Part shown: piece after piece, positions 39,728-48,456 of the stretch
How positions within the stretch are numbered: position 1 is the first letter of the stretch
Layout of the letters: every line of letters starts with the position of its first letter
IMG/VR virus record: IMGVR_UViG_3300025413_001163
Span: 1-53,437 of that record
Source of the DNA: a virus
Length of the DNA: 53,437 bases
Reading direction: 5' to 3' (one strand)
The notes under the pieces: model-generated
The model's input: the letters and a program-made list of their open reading frames with translations, nothing else
What the model was told of the DNA's origin: nothing
Databases searched by the model: none
Made by a program: the position numbers and the translations under genes

Positions 39728-40494
39728 GCGACTTTAAAATATACAACAGTGACTATGGACAGTTTGTAGTAAATCAATACTGCAAGTTCCAAGGCGAAGC
39801 ATTAGAAACTACAGGCAAGACTCACATCGAAGAAGAGTTAGAGCGTATGTATCTAATCATAGATAGTCTTCCAGATGACGCTGTAATCATTGATGGAGGT
39901 GCAAACATTGGCTTTGTAACTGTGCCATTATCACGCAGATTAGAGTCAAAATCAGCAAAAATAATTTCATTTGAGGCTCAAAAACGTCTGTTTTATGCAC
40001 TTGCTGGAACAGTCGCTATCAACGACCTATACAACGTACATATCTATAATCAAGCATTAGGTGACGTTACGGGTGTTGTCCGCATGCCAGATGTAAACTA
40101 TAAAGAAGTAGATGATTATGGATCTGTTGCTGTAGATTCACAAGTTCCGGAATATGATTATACCAACCCTAATCTAACCCAAATGGTTACTATAGATAGT
40201 TTAAACCTACCTAAAGTTGATTTTATTAAGTTGGACGTAGAGGGGTACGAACCACAAGCTATACACGGCGGTGCCCAAACTATTAGAGCGCATCGTCCGT
40301 GGTTATGGGTAGAATACAATAACTGCCAAGGCTCTTATATACACGAAACTATAAAAGCTCTAGTTAATGAAATCGCACCCGACTATAGCCATTGGTTTAT
40401 CACAGATGATGGACAAAACATGATCTGTGCTCCTAACGAAAAACTTGCTCAAGTTGAACTACCCTATTTGACCTCTAGATGGCGCGGCTGGTAA
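39724..40494 (+). CDS. FkbM family methyltransferase
   Basis: A 256-residue protein with clear FkbM features: motif I VIIDGGANIGFVTVPLS (54-70), E84 at the end of strand 2 (ISFEAQ), and FIKLDVEGYEPQAIHG (about 167-182). The usual substrates are sugar hydroxyls in glycans. In a phage this could modify host or virion glycans, but no target can be read from sequence. Start overlaps the partner gene by 4 bases. A late-promoter-like motif follows for the tailspike gene. Confidence 0.85.
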   Translation: MSDFKIYNSDYGQFVVNQYCKFQGEALETTGKTHIEEELERMYLIIDSLPDDAVIIDGGANIGFVTVPLSRRLESKSAKIISFEAQKRLFYALAGTVAINDLYNVHIYNQALGDVTGVVRMPDVNYKEVDDYGSVAVDSQVPEYDYTNPNLTQMVTIDSLNLPKVDFIKLDVEGYEPQAIHGGAQTIRAHRPWLWVEYNNCQGSYIHETIKALVNEIAPDYSHWFITDDGQNMICAPNEKLAQVELPYLTSRWRGW

Positions 40495-40498
40495 TAAG

Positions 40499-40506
40499 AT
40501 AAATAT
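40499..40506 (+). promoter_or_regulatory. Late-promoter-like motif ATAAATAT
   Basis: GATAAATATCC lies 21 bases before ATG40528, with a GAGGAT ribosome site between them. Confidence 0.6.
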
Positions 40507-40527
40507 CCGTACAACGAGGATATATTC

Positions 40528-42204
40528 ATGGCCGTTTTACAGATTTCCAAAATACAGGTCCGTAGAGGACAAGAGTTAGTTACAGGTGTACCTACCTTAT
40601 CAGCAGGTGAATTTGCCTGGTCAACTGACGTACAAAAACTATATATTGGTAACGGTAGTACAGCTAGTCCTACAGCCGGCGGTGATGGTGCTCCAACTGT
40701 AGGTAACACTGAAATTTTAACTATTAACAGCATTGCCAATGGTAATCTGTTCAGCCTAGAATCTTATCAATACGAAAAGAACAACCCAATTATACAAACA
40801 GGACCTACGAATTTTCCTGTTATTCGAACCCTACAATCTAAACTAGATGATAGTGTTACAGCCAACGATTTTGGCGCAGTGGGTGATGGCGCAACTGATG
40901 ATACTAAAGCTCTGCAACAAGCTATCAGTCAGTTGTATGCAAATACTGATGCCAACAATCCATCTAGTCGTAAACCTCTAAGAATTCCCGCAGGTACATA
41001 TCTAATAACAGGCACATTGTTTATTCCTCCATACGCAACAATCATAGGCGATGGTATTGATAAAACAATCATACAACAACTAACCACTGGTACCGCTGTC
41101 ATGCAATTTTGCGGACTAAGTGCTAGCCAACCAGGTGTATTAACAACATGGAACGCTAGTAGCATACAAGGCGGTCGTTACCAACCTCAAGAAATTTCAA
41201 TCGATGGTATGACTATCGGATATGCATCGGCATTAGCAGAAGTTGGAGAACAAGGATTAATCGAAGCCGACTGTGTTTTAGATTCTAAAATATCTAATGT
41301 AAAATTTGAAGGCGCAAATACAACTCCTCCGGCATCACTACCTGGCGTAGCAGGAATCGAAATACGAGGACTTGGAGCGACTACTACTAAGAATCTTAAA
41401 ATCAATAACTGTATATTTGAGAAATTAAGTACAGCTATTGTTTCAAAATACGACAGCAGTGAAATTTATATTTCTAATAGTCAGTTTCGAAATCTAACCA
41501 TTGGTATTGATTTCTTTGACTACAGAGCAGGCGGATACGGAAGCTGGCCAAACGTGCCTGCGTACTCTGTTCCTGTTAGCGTTGGTCCACAACACGTGTT
41601 TATTCAAAACAATAGATTTGAGAATATCTATGAGCAAGCAGTATTCGTAGGAACAAATACAAACAATACACCTTCTTTCATTAACAGTACCAACAATGAA
41701 TATTTTAATTGCGGTAATAGATTAACAACTGAAGCTTCGCAGAGCTATGAAGTGCTAGGATATTATACTCCAAACAATACCAGCTTCAATGATTATTTCT
41801 TTAGAACAGATGAATATAATACTGTAACTAATACAGCAACAGCATACTTACCTACTGTTATGAGTCCTGCTTACATACAAAGTAGAGCTCCTGTTACTGC
41901 GACTCTTAATCCGTCGATCTTAACATTTCAACCAGTATTAACTGTGGCTAAGACTCCAACAGATCAATCTATAAAATTATCATATATTGCCACACAAGCT
42001 AGTGTTACTAGACGTGGCGATCTATTAGTGACCTGCAACAGCAATGGTCCTGCAGTAACAGACACATATACATACATAGGTGCCAATGATGGACAAATAG
42101 TTTTTACAGCTACTATAACAACATCATCTAGTGCATTGACTATCAGTGCTTTGGTTCCGTATACACAAACCTATCTAGAATTCGAATACTATCAGTTGTA
42201 TTAA
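40528..42204 (+). CDS. Tailspike-like protein with a pectin-lyase fold
   Basis: A 558-residue protein. Residues 1-60 (MAVLQISKIQVRRGQELVTG, then SAGEFAWSTDVQKLYIGNG) are a docking domain of the phage-fibre type. Residues about 112-400 begin with NDFGAVGDGATDDTKALQQA and IPAGTYLITGTLFIP, the standard entry into a right-handed beta-helix, and continue with N-rich coils such as LKINNCIFEKLSTAIVSKYD. These tailspikes often cleave host polysaccharide, though no catalytic residues can be assigned here. The last 100 residues are a beta-sandwich-like cap. Confidence 0.85.
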   Translation: MAVLQISKIQVRRGQELVTGVPTLSAGEFAWSTDVQKLYIGNGSTASPTAGGDGAPTVGNTEILTINSIANGNLFSLESYQYEKNNPIIQTGPTNFPVIRTLQSKLDDSVTANDFGAVGDGATDDTKALQQAISQLYANTDANNPSSRKPLRIPAGTYLITGTLFIPPYATIIGDGIDKTIIQQLTTGTAVMQFCGLSASQPGVLTTWNASSIQGGRYQPQEISIDGMTIGYASALAEVGEQGLIEADCVLDSKISNVKFEGANTTPPASLPGVAGIEIRGLGATTTKNLKINNCIFEKLSTAIVSKYDSSEIYISNSQFRNLTIGIDFFDYRAGGYGSWPNVPAYSVPVSVGPQHVFIQNNRFENIYEQAVFVGTNTNNTPSFINSTNNEYFNCGNRLTTEASQSYEVLGYYTPNNTSFNDYFFRTDEYNTVTNTATAYLPTVMSPAYIQSRAPVTATLNPSILTFQPVLTVAKTPTDQSIKLSYIATQASVTRRGDLLVTCNSNGPAVTDTYTYIGANDGQIVFTATITTSSSALTISALVPYTQTYLEFEYYQLY

Positions 42205-42206
42205 CA

Positions 42207-42641
42207 ATGTTCAACGCCGATCCGGACAACCGGTTATCCCATTGGGCTGATTTCAGGAACTCACTCGAGTTATCCAAGAATCCACTAAAAGAAGTTGCTG
42301 TTTTTTGGAAACAGGCTCCTTTAATTCCCTACAATGCAAAAATAGATCCATTCTATCCAGTAAGTTGGCCAACTCCTTGGGAAATCATAGTAGAAAATAA
42401 GTATGATGATTTTACCTTAAGTGTGATGATGGGCTACAGTCTGCTATATACAGATCGTTTTAAAGATTCCGCAATCACAATCAAAACCCTAGTTGACGAT
42501 GAACACAATAGGCTCTATAATATAGTGTATATAGATGAAACTGTAGTTTTGAATTTTTCCGACGGCGAAGTGATTAGTGCTGATAATGTACCGAGTTTAT
42601 ACAGGCTTGAAAATATGGTCACCTTAACCAGGCCTAGGTAA
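42207..42641 (+). CDS. Conserved T4-like phage protein of unknown function
   Basis: A 144-residue protein whose ATG lies 2 bases after the tailspike stop. It contains VAVFWKQAPLIPYNAKIDPF and PVSWPTPWEIIVENKYDD. The PSSWPTPWE-type motif recurs in hypothetical proteins of T4-like phages as I recall. No signal peptide or catalytic motif. Possibly a tail or baseplate accessory protein, judged by its neighbours only. Confidence 0.7.
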   Translation: MFNADPDNRLSHWADFRNSLELSKNPLKEVAVFWKQAPLIPYNAKIDPFYPVSWPTPWEIIVENKYDDFTLSVMMGYSLLYTDRFKDSAITIKTLVDDEHNRLYNIVYIDETVVLNFSDGEVISADNVPSLYRLENMVTLTRPR

Positions 42642-42645
42642 ATAT
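42638..42645 (+). promoter_or_regulatory. Late-promoter-like motif GTAAATAT
   Basis: GGTAAATATC overlaps the stop of the previous gene and lies 51 bases before the nrdA start. A late-type motif in front of a nucleotide-synthesis gene is unexpected, because T4 nrd genes are early or middle; it may be chance. Confidence 0.4.
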
Positions 42646-42696
42646 CAACTCCAGTATACAGAATTTCAAAATAATAACAAAAAGAATAGGTGAAGC

Positions 42697-45054
42697 ATGA
42701 TCACAGTTGTCAAGCGTAGTGGCGAAAGAGTGCCTCTAGACATAGCAAAAATACAAAGACAAGTTGCATTTGGATGCAAGGGAGTAGATGGGGTAAGCCC
42801 GTCAATGATTGAGATCAAGGCTCAAATAGAATTACACGATGGAATGACGACAGAAACGATTGACGAACTACTATTAAAAGCGATGGTAGATTTAATCGAC
42901 GAAGAAGAAAATCCAGAAATCAACAATGTAAATTATCAATACGTAGCAGGACGCCAGAAGGTATCGATGCTACGCAAGGAAGTATATGGAACATATACTC
43001 CACCAAAACTATACGACATAGTTAAAAAGAATGTAGAACTAAACATGTACACTCCAGAACTTCTAGAGTGGTATACCGAGGATGAATGGAACATTATCGA
43101 TTTGTTTATCGATCATGCCAAGGACGAAGAATATACTTACGCGGCTATCGCCCAGTTGGCTGAAAAGTATTTGGTACAGAATCGTGCCACTGGTCAAATT
43201 TATGAAACACCGCAGATACGTTATGCTATTGCGGCCGCGACAGCATTTCATAATGAGCCCGCAGATAAGAGGTTAAAATATGTCAAAGAATACTACGAAT
43301 GTGCGAGTGATGGTCACTTTACTCTTGCTACTCCTGTGTTGGCCGGTCTTGGCACACCTACTAAACAATTTAGTTCGTGTGTTCTTATTAGTAGTGACGA
43401 CACATTAGATTCAATCTTCGCCGCCGGCGAGATGATGGCCAAGTACGCTAGTAAACGTGCTGGCATTGGATTAGAGATTGGTCGTATACGTCCTTTAGGC
43501 GCCCCTATTAGGAATGGAGAAATAAAACACACTGGTCTAATCCCATTTCTAAAGAAGTGGTTCGCTGATTTAAGATCATGCTCGCAAGGTGGTATCCGAA
43601 ATGCATCATGCACAGTTACACTACCTGTTTGGCATGCGCAGTTTGAAGACTTTATCGTATTGAAAAATAATCAAGGTACTGAGGAAGTTCGTGTTCGTCA
43701 AATGGATTACAGTATCGTAGTCAATAAGATGTTTTGGAATCGCTATCGTAAAGGCGAAAACATTACTTTGTTTAATCCCGCAGAAGTTCCAGACTTATAC
43801 CAAGCATACTATCGCGACTCTGCAGAATTTGAAAAGTTATATCTAAATTACGAGAAGCATCCAACAATTAAAAAGAAAGTTGTATCAGCAGAGGATATCT
43901 TCAAGAACGGTATTTTAAAAGAACGTACAGATACAGGAAGAATTTACCTTGTCAATATCGACAACGTCATCAATCAAGGTCCGTTCGATACAAAGACCGA
44001 TCCGATATATCAAAGCAACTTGTGTCAAGAAATACTATTGCCTACACGACCTTTTCAAAGAATTGAAGACCCTAACGGACGTATTGCCCTATGTACACTT
44101 GGAAGCATAAATTGGGGAGCGTTCAACAACCCACAACAGATGCGTAAAGCATGCCGTGTACTAGTTCGTAGTTTAAGTAACTTGCTGAGCTATCAAGATT
44201 TCCTAAGTATTCAAAGTAAACTTGCTAATGAAGATTTTGAACCATTAGGCGTTGGTATTACTAACCTAGCTTACTGGCATGCTAAACGTAGTTTGAAATA
44301 CGGCGAAACTGACGCCCTGGCCGAAGTCAAACGCTGGATGGAACATCAGGCATATTTCCTAACTGAAATGAGTGTAGAGCTTGCCCAAGAGAAGGGCCCA
44401 TGCGGACGTAGTCAATACACTTATTATGGTAAAGGCGTATTTCCCTGGGAACGTAGAAATGCTGGAGTAAATGAATTAACTGATTTTACTCCAAGTATGG
44501 ATTGGGAAAGTCTACGCAAAAATATGTTGCAATATGGAATTAGAAATGCTACACTTATGGCTGTAGCACCAGTTGAATCTAGTTCTGTTGTTTTAAATTC
44601 TACCAACGGTATTGAAATGCCAATGGAAATGATTTCTGTTAAGGAATCAAAAGCAGGATCGTTCGTACAGGTAGTACCAGAATACAAACGTCTAAAAAAT
44701 CGTTACCAACTAATGTGGGATCAAAAAGACTGTGATGGTTATTTGAAAACCGCGGCTGTACTTGCGGCTTATATTGATCAAAGTCTATCAACTAACACAT
44801 TTTATAATCCTGCGCATTTTGCAGAAGGTAAAGTTCCTGGAACATTGATTGCTAAGAATCTAATGTTAGCCTACAAGTGGGGCATCAAGACTATATACTA
44901 TAGTCTAATCAACAAAGTTGGTGCGAAAGCATCAATGGCTGGAACCAGCACTAATACAATTGGTGTGAACGGTCATGCTACTGGTATTATCACCGCAGAC
45001 AACGCTGTGCTTTACGAAGCATTAGATGACGATTGTGAAAGTTGTAAATTATAA
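42697..45054 (+). CDS. nrdA: Class Ia ribonucleotide reductase, large (alpha) subunit
   Basis: A 785-residue protein, close to the family length (about 750-780). It reduces ribonucleoside diphosphates to deoxy forms with NrdB. Residues 1-90 are an ATP-cone (VVKRSGERVPLDIAKIQRQV). Active-site residues visible are C228 (QFSSCVLI), N441, C443 and E445 (NLCQE), C466 (ALCTLGS), the paired tyrosines in TIYYSLI for radical transfer, and the C-terminal redox pair C780/C783 (CESC) that glutaredoxin reloads. The next genes encode NrdB and a glutaredoxin, giving a complete reductase set. Confidence 0.97.
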   Translation: MITVVKRSGERVPLDIAKIQRQVAFGCKGVDGVSPSMIEIKAQIELHDGMTTETIDELLLKAMVDLIDEEENPEINNVNYQYVAGRQKVSMLRKEVYGTYTPPKLYDIVKKNVELNMYTPELLEWYTEDEWNIIDLFIDHAKDEEYTYAAIAQLAEKYLVQNRATGQIYETPQIRYAIAAATAFHNEPADKRLKYVKEYYECASDGHFTLATPVLAGLGTPTKQFSSCVLISSDDTLDSIFAAGEMMAKYASKRAGIGLEIGRIRPLGAPIRNGEIKHTGLIPFLKKWFADLRSCSQGGIRNASCTVTLPVWHAQFEDFIVLKNNQGTEEVRVRQMDYSIVVNKMFWNRYRKGENITLFNPAEVPDLYQAYYRDSAEFEKLYLNYEKHPTIKKKVVSAEDIFKNGILKERTDTGRIYLVNIDNVINQGPFDTKTDPIYQSNLCQEILLPTRPFQRIEDPNGRIALCTLGSINWGAFNNPQQMRKACRVLVRSLSNLLSYQDFLSIQSKLANEDFEPLGVGITNLAYWHAKRSLKYGETDALAEVKRWMEHQAYFLTEMSVELAQEKGPCGRSQYTYYGKGVFPWERRNAGVNELTDFTPSMDWESLRKNMLQYGIRNATLMAVAPVESSSVVLNSTNGIEMPMEMISVKESKAGSFVQVVPEYKRLKNRYQLMWDQKDCDGYLKTAAVLAAYIDQSLSTNTFYNPAHFAEGKVPGTLIAKNLMLAYKWGIKTIYYSLINKVGAKASMAGTSTNTIGVNGHATGIITADNAVLYEALDDDCESCKL

Positions 45055-45063
45055 AAGGTTAAC

Positions 45064-46164
45064 ATGAGCAAAGCACAATACGACATTAGTCGTCAGACTA
45101 ATTACCTCAAAAGAAAGATGTTTCTGGATCCAGAAGGTCCAGTTACAGTCCAACGATTCGAAGAAGTAAAATATCCTAAGATTGCCAAGTATGAAGAAAC
45201 AGCACGTGGTTTCTTTTGGGTACCGGAAGAAATTAGTTTAACCAAAGATAAAATTGATCATAAAGAAGCATCTGATGCTGTTAAACATATTTTTACTAGT
45301 AATCTATTGCGTCAAACAGCACTAGACAGTATTCAAGGTCGTGCACCATCACAGGTTTTCAGCCCAGTTATATCGATTCCAGAACTTGAAGCATTGGTCA
45401 GTAATTGGAGTTTCTTTGAAACAAATATTCACTCAAAATCTTACTCGCACATTATTCGCAACGTCTACGGTGTACCTAAAGAAGAATTCAACAAGATACA
45501 CGATACTAAAGAAATCGTAGATATGGCCGCAAATATCGGCAGGTACTACGAACAACTACACAGAATCAACTGCCAGAAAGAAATGGACGGCGATATTAAT
45601 GAAGCAGAACATGTCAAAGCTATTTGGTTAGCTCTAAATGCTAGCTATGCACTAGAAGCGTTCCGCTTTATGGTTAGCTTTGCTACAAGTTTAGCCATGG
45701 TAGAAAATAAGATATATATTGGTAATGGTAATATTATCAGCTTGATCCTACAAGATGAAATCTTACATGCAGAATGGACAGCTTTCCTAATTATGCAAGT
45801 TGTTAAAGAAGATGAACGTTTTGCACAGGCTAAGATTGATTGCGAACAAGAAGTATATCAAATGTACTTAGATGTTATACATGAAGAAAAAGCATGGGCA
45901 GACTATCTATTCAGCAAGGGTGTTGTTATTGGACTTAATGCACAGATCCTAAAAGATTTCGTAGATTATACAGCGTTTACTAGATTAAAAGAAATTGGTA
46001 TCAAGTACCTAGAAGAACATCCTCGCCAGAGTCCAATCCCATGGTTTAACAAACACGTAAATATCAACAAGAAACAAACAGCATTACAAGAAAACGAATC
46101 TACTAACTACGTCATTGGGGTAATGAGCGATAGTGTTAGTTATGATGAATTACCGGAGTTATAA
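45064..46164 (+). CDS. nrdB: Class Ia ribonucleotide reductase, small (beta) subunit
   Basis: A 366-residue radical-cofactor subunit. Iron ligands can be placed by comparison with E. coli NrdB from memory: D88 (LDSIQGR), E119, H123, E198 (EAFRFMVSF), E232 and H235 (DEILH). The radical tyrosine is probably Y127 (HSKSY). E119 and H123 are four apart rather than three as in E. coli E115/H118, so one residue is inserted in this helix (ETNIHS against ETIHS). Start ATG45064 lies 9 bases after the nrdA stop; the glutaredoxin gene abuts its end. Confidence 0.95.
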   Translation: MSKAQYDISRQTNYLKRKMFLDPEGPVTVQRFEEVKYPKIAKYEETARGFFWVPEEISLTKDKIDHKEASDAVKHIFTSNLLRQTALDSIQGRAPSQVFSPVISIPELEALVSNWSFFETNIHSKSYSHIIRNVYGVPKEEFNKIHDTKEIVDMAANIGRYYEQLHRINCQKEMDGDINEAEHVKAIWLALNASYALEAFRFMVSFATSLAMVENKIYIGNGNIISLILQDEILHAEWTAFLIMQVVKEDERFAQAKIDCEQEVYQMYLDVIHEEKAWADYLFSKGVVIGLNAQILKDFVDYTAFTRLKEIGIKYLEEHPRQSPIPWFNKHVNINKKQTALQENESTNYVIGVMSDSVSYDELPEL

Positions 46165-46392
46165 ATGAAAGCAACAGTCTGGAGCAAATACAACTGCCCA
46201 TATTGCGACCAAGCAAAGGCATTATTAAAACAGCGTAACATTCCATTTGAAGAAAAGAAAATTGGAGATGGCTACACTAAAGAAGAACTATTAGAAGCAG
46301 TTCCAACTGCTCGTACAGTTCCACAAATATTCTTAGATGAGGAATTAATCGGTGGATTCACAGAACTCAAACGATACTTTGACACTAAATGA
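46165..46392 (+). CDS. Glutaredoxin
   Basis: A 75-residue glutaredoxin with the active site C11-P-Y-C14, the cis-proline loop TVPQ (51-54) and a GG turn (63-64) that binds glutathione. Its length is at the short end, as in phage and NrdH-like forms. It directly follows nrdB with no gap, so its likely job is to reduce the NrdA C-terminal disulfide. Confidence 0.95.
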   Translation: MKATVWSKYNCPYCDQAKALLKQRNIPFEEKKIGDGYTKEELLEAVPTARTVPQIFLDEELIGGFTELKRYFDTK

Positions 46393-46852
46393 TCCTAATA
46401 ATAGTGGCAACACTATCACAGTAGGTGGAACTGAATATGCCAGCACTATGGCCATAGACATGTCCGACTTGTCGTCATACGGTGCTAGTGTTTCTTCAGT
46501 CATGGGAAACTATTCAACTTCATCATATGGAAATATAACGATTAGCAACGGCGGATCTAGTGGTAGTGGTTTAATATATGGAAGTGGTGCCGGCGGATAC
46601 AGTTGGAGTAATATTACTGCTAACGATGCCCAATCAAGTCTACAGGTAACAGGCGAAGCTAACTTCGATGGCGATGTAACGATCAAAGGTATTAGTATTA
46701 CTAAAACACTCGAAGATATTAACAAACGCCTTGCTATACTTGTACCTGATCCTGATAAGCTAGAACACTTCGAGGCACTTAAAAAAGCCTACAATCATTA
46801 CAAAATGTTAGAAGCACTATGCGAGCTTCCAAAAGATTCAAATGACTCCTAA
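46352..46852 (+). CDS. Phage protein with beta N-terminus and helical C-terminus
   Basis: The frame starts at GTG46352, inside the end of the glutaredoxin gene, with GAGGAA about 8 bases upstream; an in-frame ATG lies at 46448 if the first part is not used. The product of up to 166 residues is Ser/Gly/Thr-rich (NITISNGGSSGSGLIYGSGA). It then has EANFDGDVTIKGISITKTLE, followed by a helix (INKRLAILVPDPDKLEHFEA). The second half resembles a conserved C-terminal motif in small structural proteins of T4-like phages, from memory. Virion role likely but unproven. Confidence 0.65.
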   Translation: MDSQNSNDTLTLNDPNNSGNTITVGGTEYASTMAIDMSDLSSYGASVSSVMGNYSTSSYGNITISNGGSSGSGLIYGSGAGGYSWSNITANDAQSSLQVTGEANFDGDVTIKGISITKTLEDINKRLAILVPDPDKLEHFEALKKAYNHYKMLEALCELPKDSNDS

Positions 46853-47003
46853 AGATCCACAAATTGAAAAACTAGAAAAACGCATCAACGAACTCGAAAG
46901 AGTTGTTAAAATCCTAGCAGGTAAAATTTCCTATCTAGAACGTGAGAACACTCGCAGAAAAGATAACATAAACAACATAGCACAGCATATAACCAGAAAG
47001 TAA
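46842..47003 (+). CDS. 53-residue coiled-coil protein
   Basis: ATG46842 opens a 53-codon frame ending at TAA 47001-47003. The product is an almost pure coiled coil: IEKLEKRINELERVVKILAG followed by KISYLEREN with heptad leucines and isoleucines. It overlaps the previous gene by 11 bases and is followed 6 bases later by thyX, which fits a real gene. It may bind the C-terminal helix of its neighbour. Function unknown. Confidence 0.65.
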   Translation: MTPKDPQIEKLEKRINELERVVKILAGKISYLERENTRRKDNINNIAQHITRK

Positions 47004-47009
47004 AAATAA

Positions 47010-47705
47010 ATGAATGTTCGACTACTTAGTTACAGCCAGCCAACTGAAGAATTTGCAAGCGTGGGAATTAATGACGCACAAGAGCTCATTGCCTATTGCG
47101 CCCGTGTCAGCAATCCCTCCAATCAACTTAACACCGAAACATCGGAGAAACTCATACGATACTTGGTCAAGCACCAGCACTGGAGTCCACTCGAAATGGT
47201 CTCAGCCTGTATCGAAATCACAACTACCCGTGATATTGCCCGACAGATCCTCAGACATAGATCTTTTAGCTTTCAAGAATTTTCTCAGCGATACGCAGAC
47301 CCTACTAAAGACCTTAACTTTGTCACAAGAGAAGCAAGACTGCAAGACACAACCAACAGACAAAATTCAAGAGATCTCAACCTCGAAGATGATATGCACC
47401 GCCAGATCGCATATCAGTGGGAAAACTTACAAAGAGATATCATTGCTAAGTCAAGAGAAACCTACGAATGGGCTGTCAGTCGTGGCATAGCTAAAGAACA
47501 AGCAAGAGCTGTATTACCAGAAGGTCTAATTGAAAGCCGTATATACATGAACGGCACCCTACGCTCATGGGTACACTTTATTGAATTACGTAGTGCCAAC
47601 GGTACACAAAAAGAACACCAAGAAGTTGCTATAGCCTGTGCAAAAGTAATTTCGGAAGTATTTCCAATGGTAGGGGAATATGTCCAACCTAGCCAAAGGT
47701 CGTAA
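47010..47705 (+). CDS. thyX: Flavin-dependent thymidylate synthase
   Basis: A 231-residue enzyme that makes dTMP from dUMP with FAD, NADPH and methylene-tetrahydrofolate. The ThyX signature is present at 82-94: R82-H83-R84, then S92-x-R94 (RHRSFSFQEFSQR). ESRIYMNGTLRSWVHFIELR (about 175-194) carries the catalytic Ser/Arg region of the C-terminal half. Its place after the reductase genes completes a dNTP-supply block. It overlaps the next gene by 26 bases. Confidence 0.96.
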   Translation: MNVRLLSYSQPTEEFASVGINDAQELIAYCARVSNPSNQLNTETSEKLIRYLVKHQHWSPLEMVSACIEITTTRDIARQILRHRSFSFQEFSQRYADPTKDLNFVTREARLQDTTNRQNSRDLNLEDDMHRQIAYQWENLQRDIIAKSRETYEWAVSRGIAKEQARAVLPEGLIESRIYMNGTLRSWVHFIELRSANGTQKEHQEVAIACAKVISEVFPMVGEYVQPSQRS

Positions 47706-48156
47706 TAGCTACGATTCAACTAGTACAGGATTAGTTGCATTTTTTAATAGGAATGTAACACCTTACCCTACAGAAGTAGGCGGTCCTGCATTTGATCTAA
47801 TTCCTGTAGAAAAGCAAAAAGACCTAATGGTCAATATTGCTAGACTACACGGGCAACAAGAATACAATCGTATAATGGAACTGGTAGCTGTTCTACAAAA
47901 ACAAGCGGCTGGCATTAAGCGCAGACTAGAAATTACAGATGCAGTACACGAAGCCAAATATCAGTTCCAAGTAGCCCATGGTCAAATATATTGGTTAGCA
48001 TGGGACACAAGGCATAAATGTACTATACTAACACATCATGGACCAAATGATTGGTCCACTGGTAAACCAGAAAACTACGATTATATAGCCCAGGTAAAAT
48101 ACCTAGGCGATTATAGTTGGCAAGAAATAGACGAACAGGGAAATTATGTTAATTAA
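47680..48156 (+). CDS. DUF2452-like conserved protein
   Basis: A 158-residue protein. The helical first half (VEKQKDLMVNIARLHGQQEY, then LVAVLQKQAAGIKRRLEITD) and the beta second half (HGQIYWLAWDTRHKCTILTH, then HGPNDWSTG and LGDYSWQEIDE) match what I recall of the DUF2452 family, which has members in T4-like phages and bacteria. Function unknown. It overlaps thyX at its start and the next gene at its end (11 bases), so these genes are co-translated. Confidence 0.7.
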   Translation: MSNLAKGRNSYDSTSTGLVAFFNRNVTPYPTEVGGPAFDLIPVEKQKDLMVNIARLHGQQEYNRIMELVAVLQKQAAGIKRRLEITDAVHEAKYQFQVAHGQIYWLAWDTRHKCTILTHHGPNDWSTGKPENYDYIAQVKYLGDYSWQEIDEQGNYVN

Positions 48157-48436
48157 CAAAGGTTTGAGCAACGGAGACGTTGTCAGTATTAAAATTATCA
48201 ACGGTGATGAAATCATTGCACGTTTTGAAAGTGAGGATAAAGATAGTGTTACAATCAGTCGTCCTCTAGCACTTACTATGGGTCAGGGCGGATTAGGCAT
48301 GATTCCTTGGGTATTTTTAGGTAATTCAGAAAAGATTACACTACAGCGCAATCACGTATTTTTTGTTGTTCCAAGCAAGAAAGATGCGGCCGATCAGTAT
48401 ATGGAAGGCACTACCGGAATCGCCCTGGTTAAATAA
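48146..48436 (+). CDS. Sm-like small beta protein
   Basis: A 96-residue protein whose N-terminal half (GDVVSIKIINGDEIIARFES, followed by DSVTISRPLALTM) reads as the five-strand Sm/Hfq-like barrel, including the Sm1-type turn G-D-E-I-I. Similar proteins are widespread in T4-like phages of aquatic hosts. They might bind RNA, but the Hfq RNA-contact residues are not evident, so this is a fold guess. Confidence 0.65.
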   Translation: MLINKGLSNGDVVSIKIINGDEIIARFESEDKDSVTISRPLALTMGQGGLGMIPWVFLGNSEKITLQRNHVFFVVPSKKDAADQYMEGTTGIALVK

Positions 48437-48456
48437 TAGTTTAACAAGGAATAGAT

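Noticed and set aside
47014-47490. Plus-strand frame of 158 codons overlapping thyX
   Set aside because: The thyX frame carries all family motifs; the overlapping frame has none.
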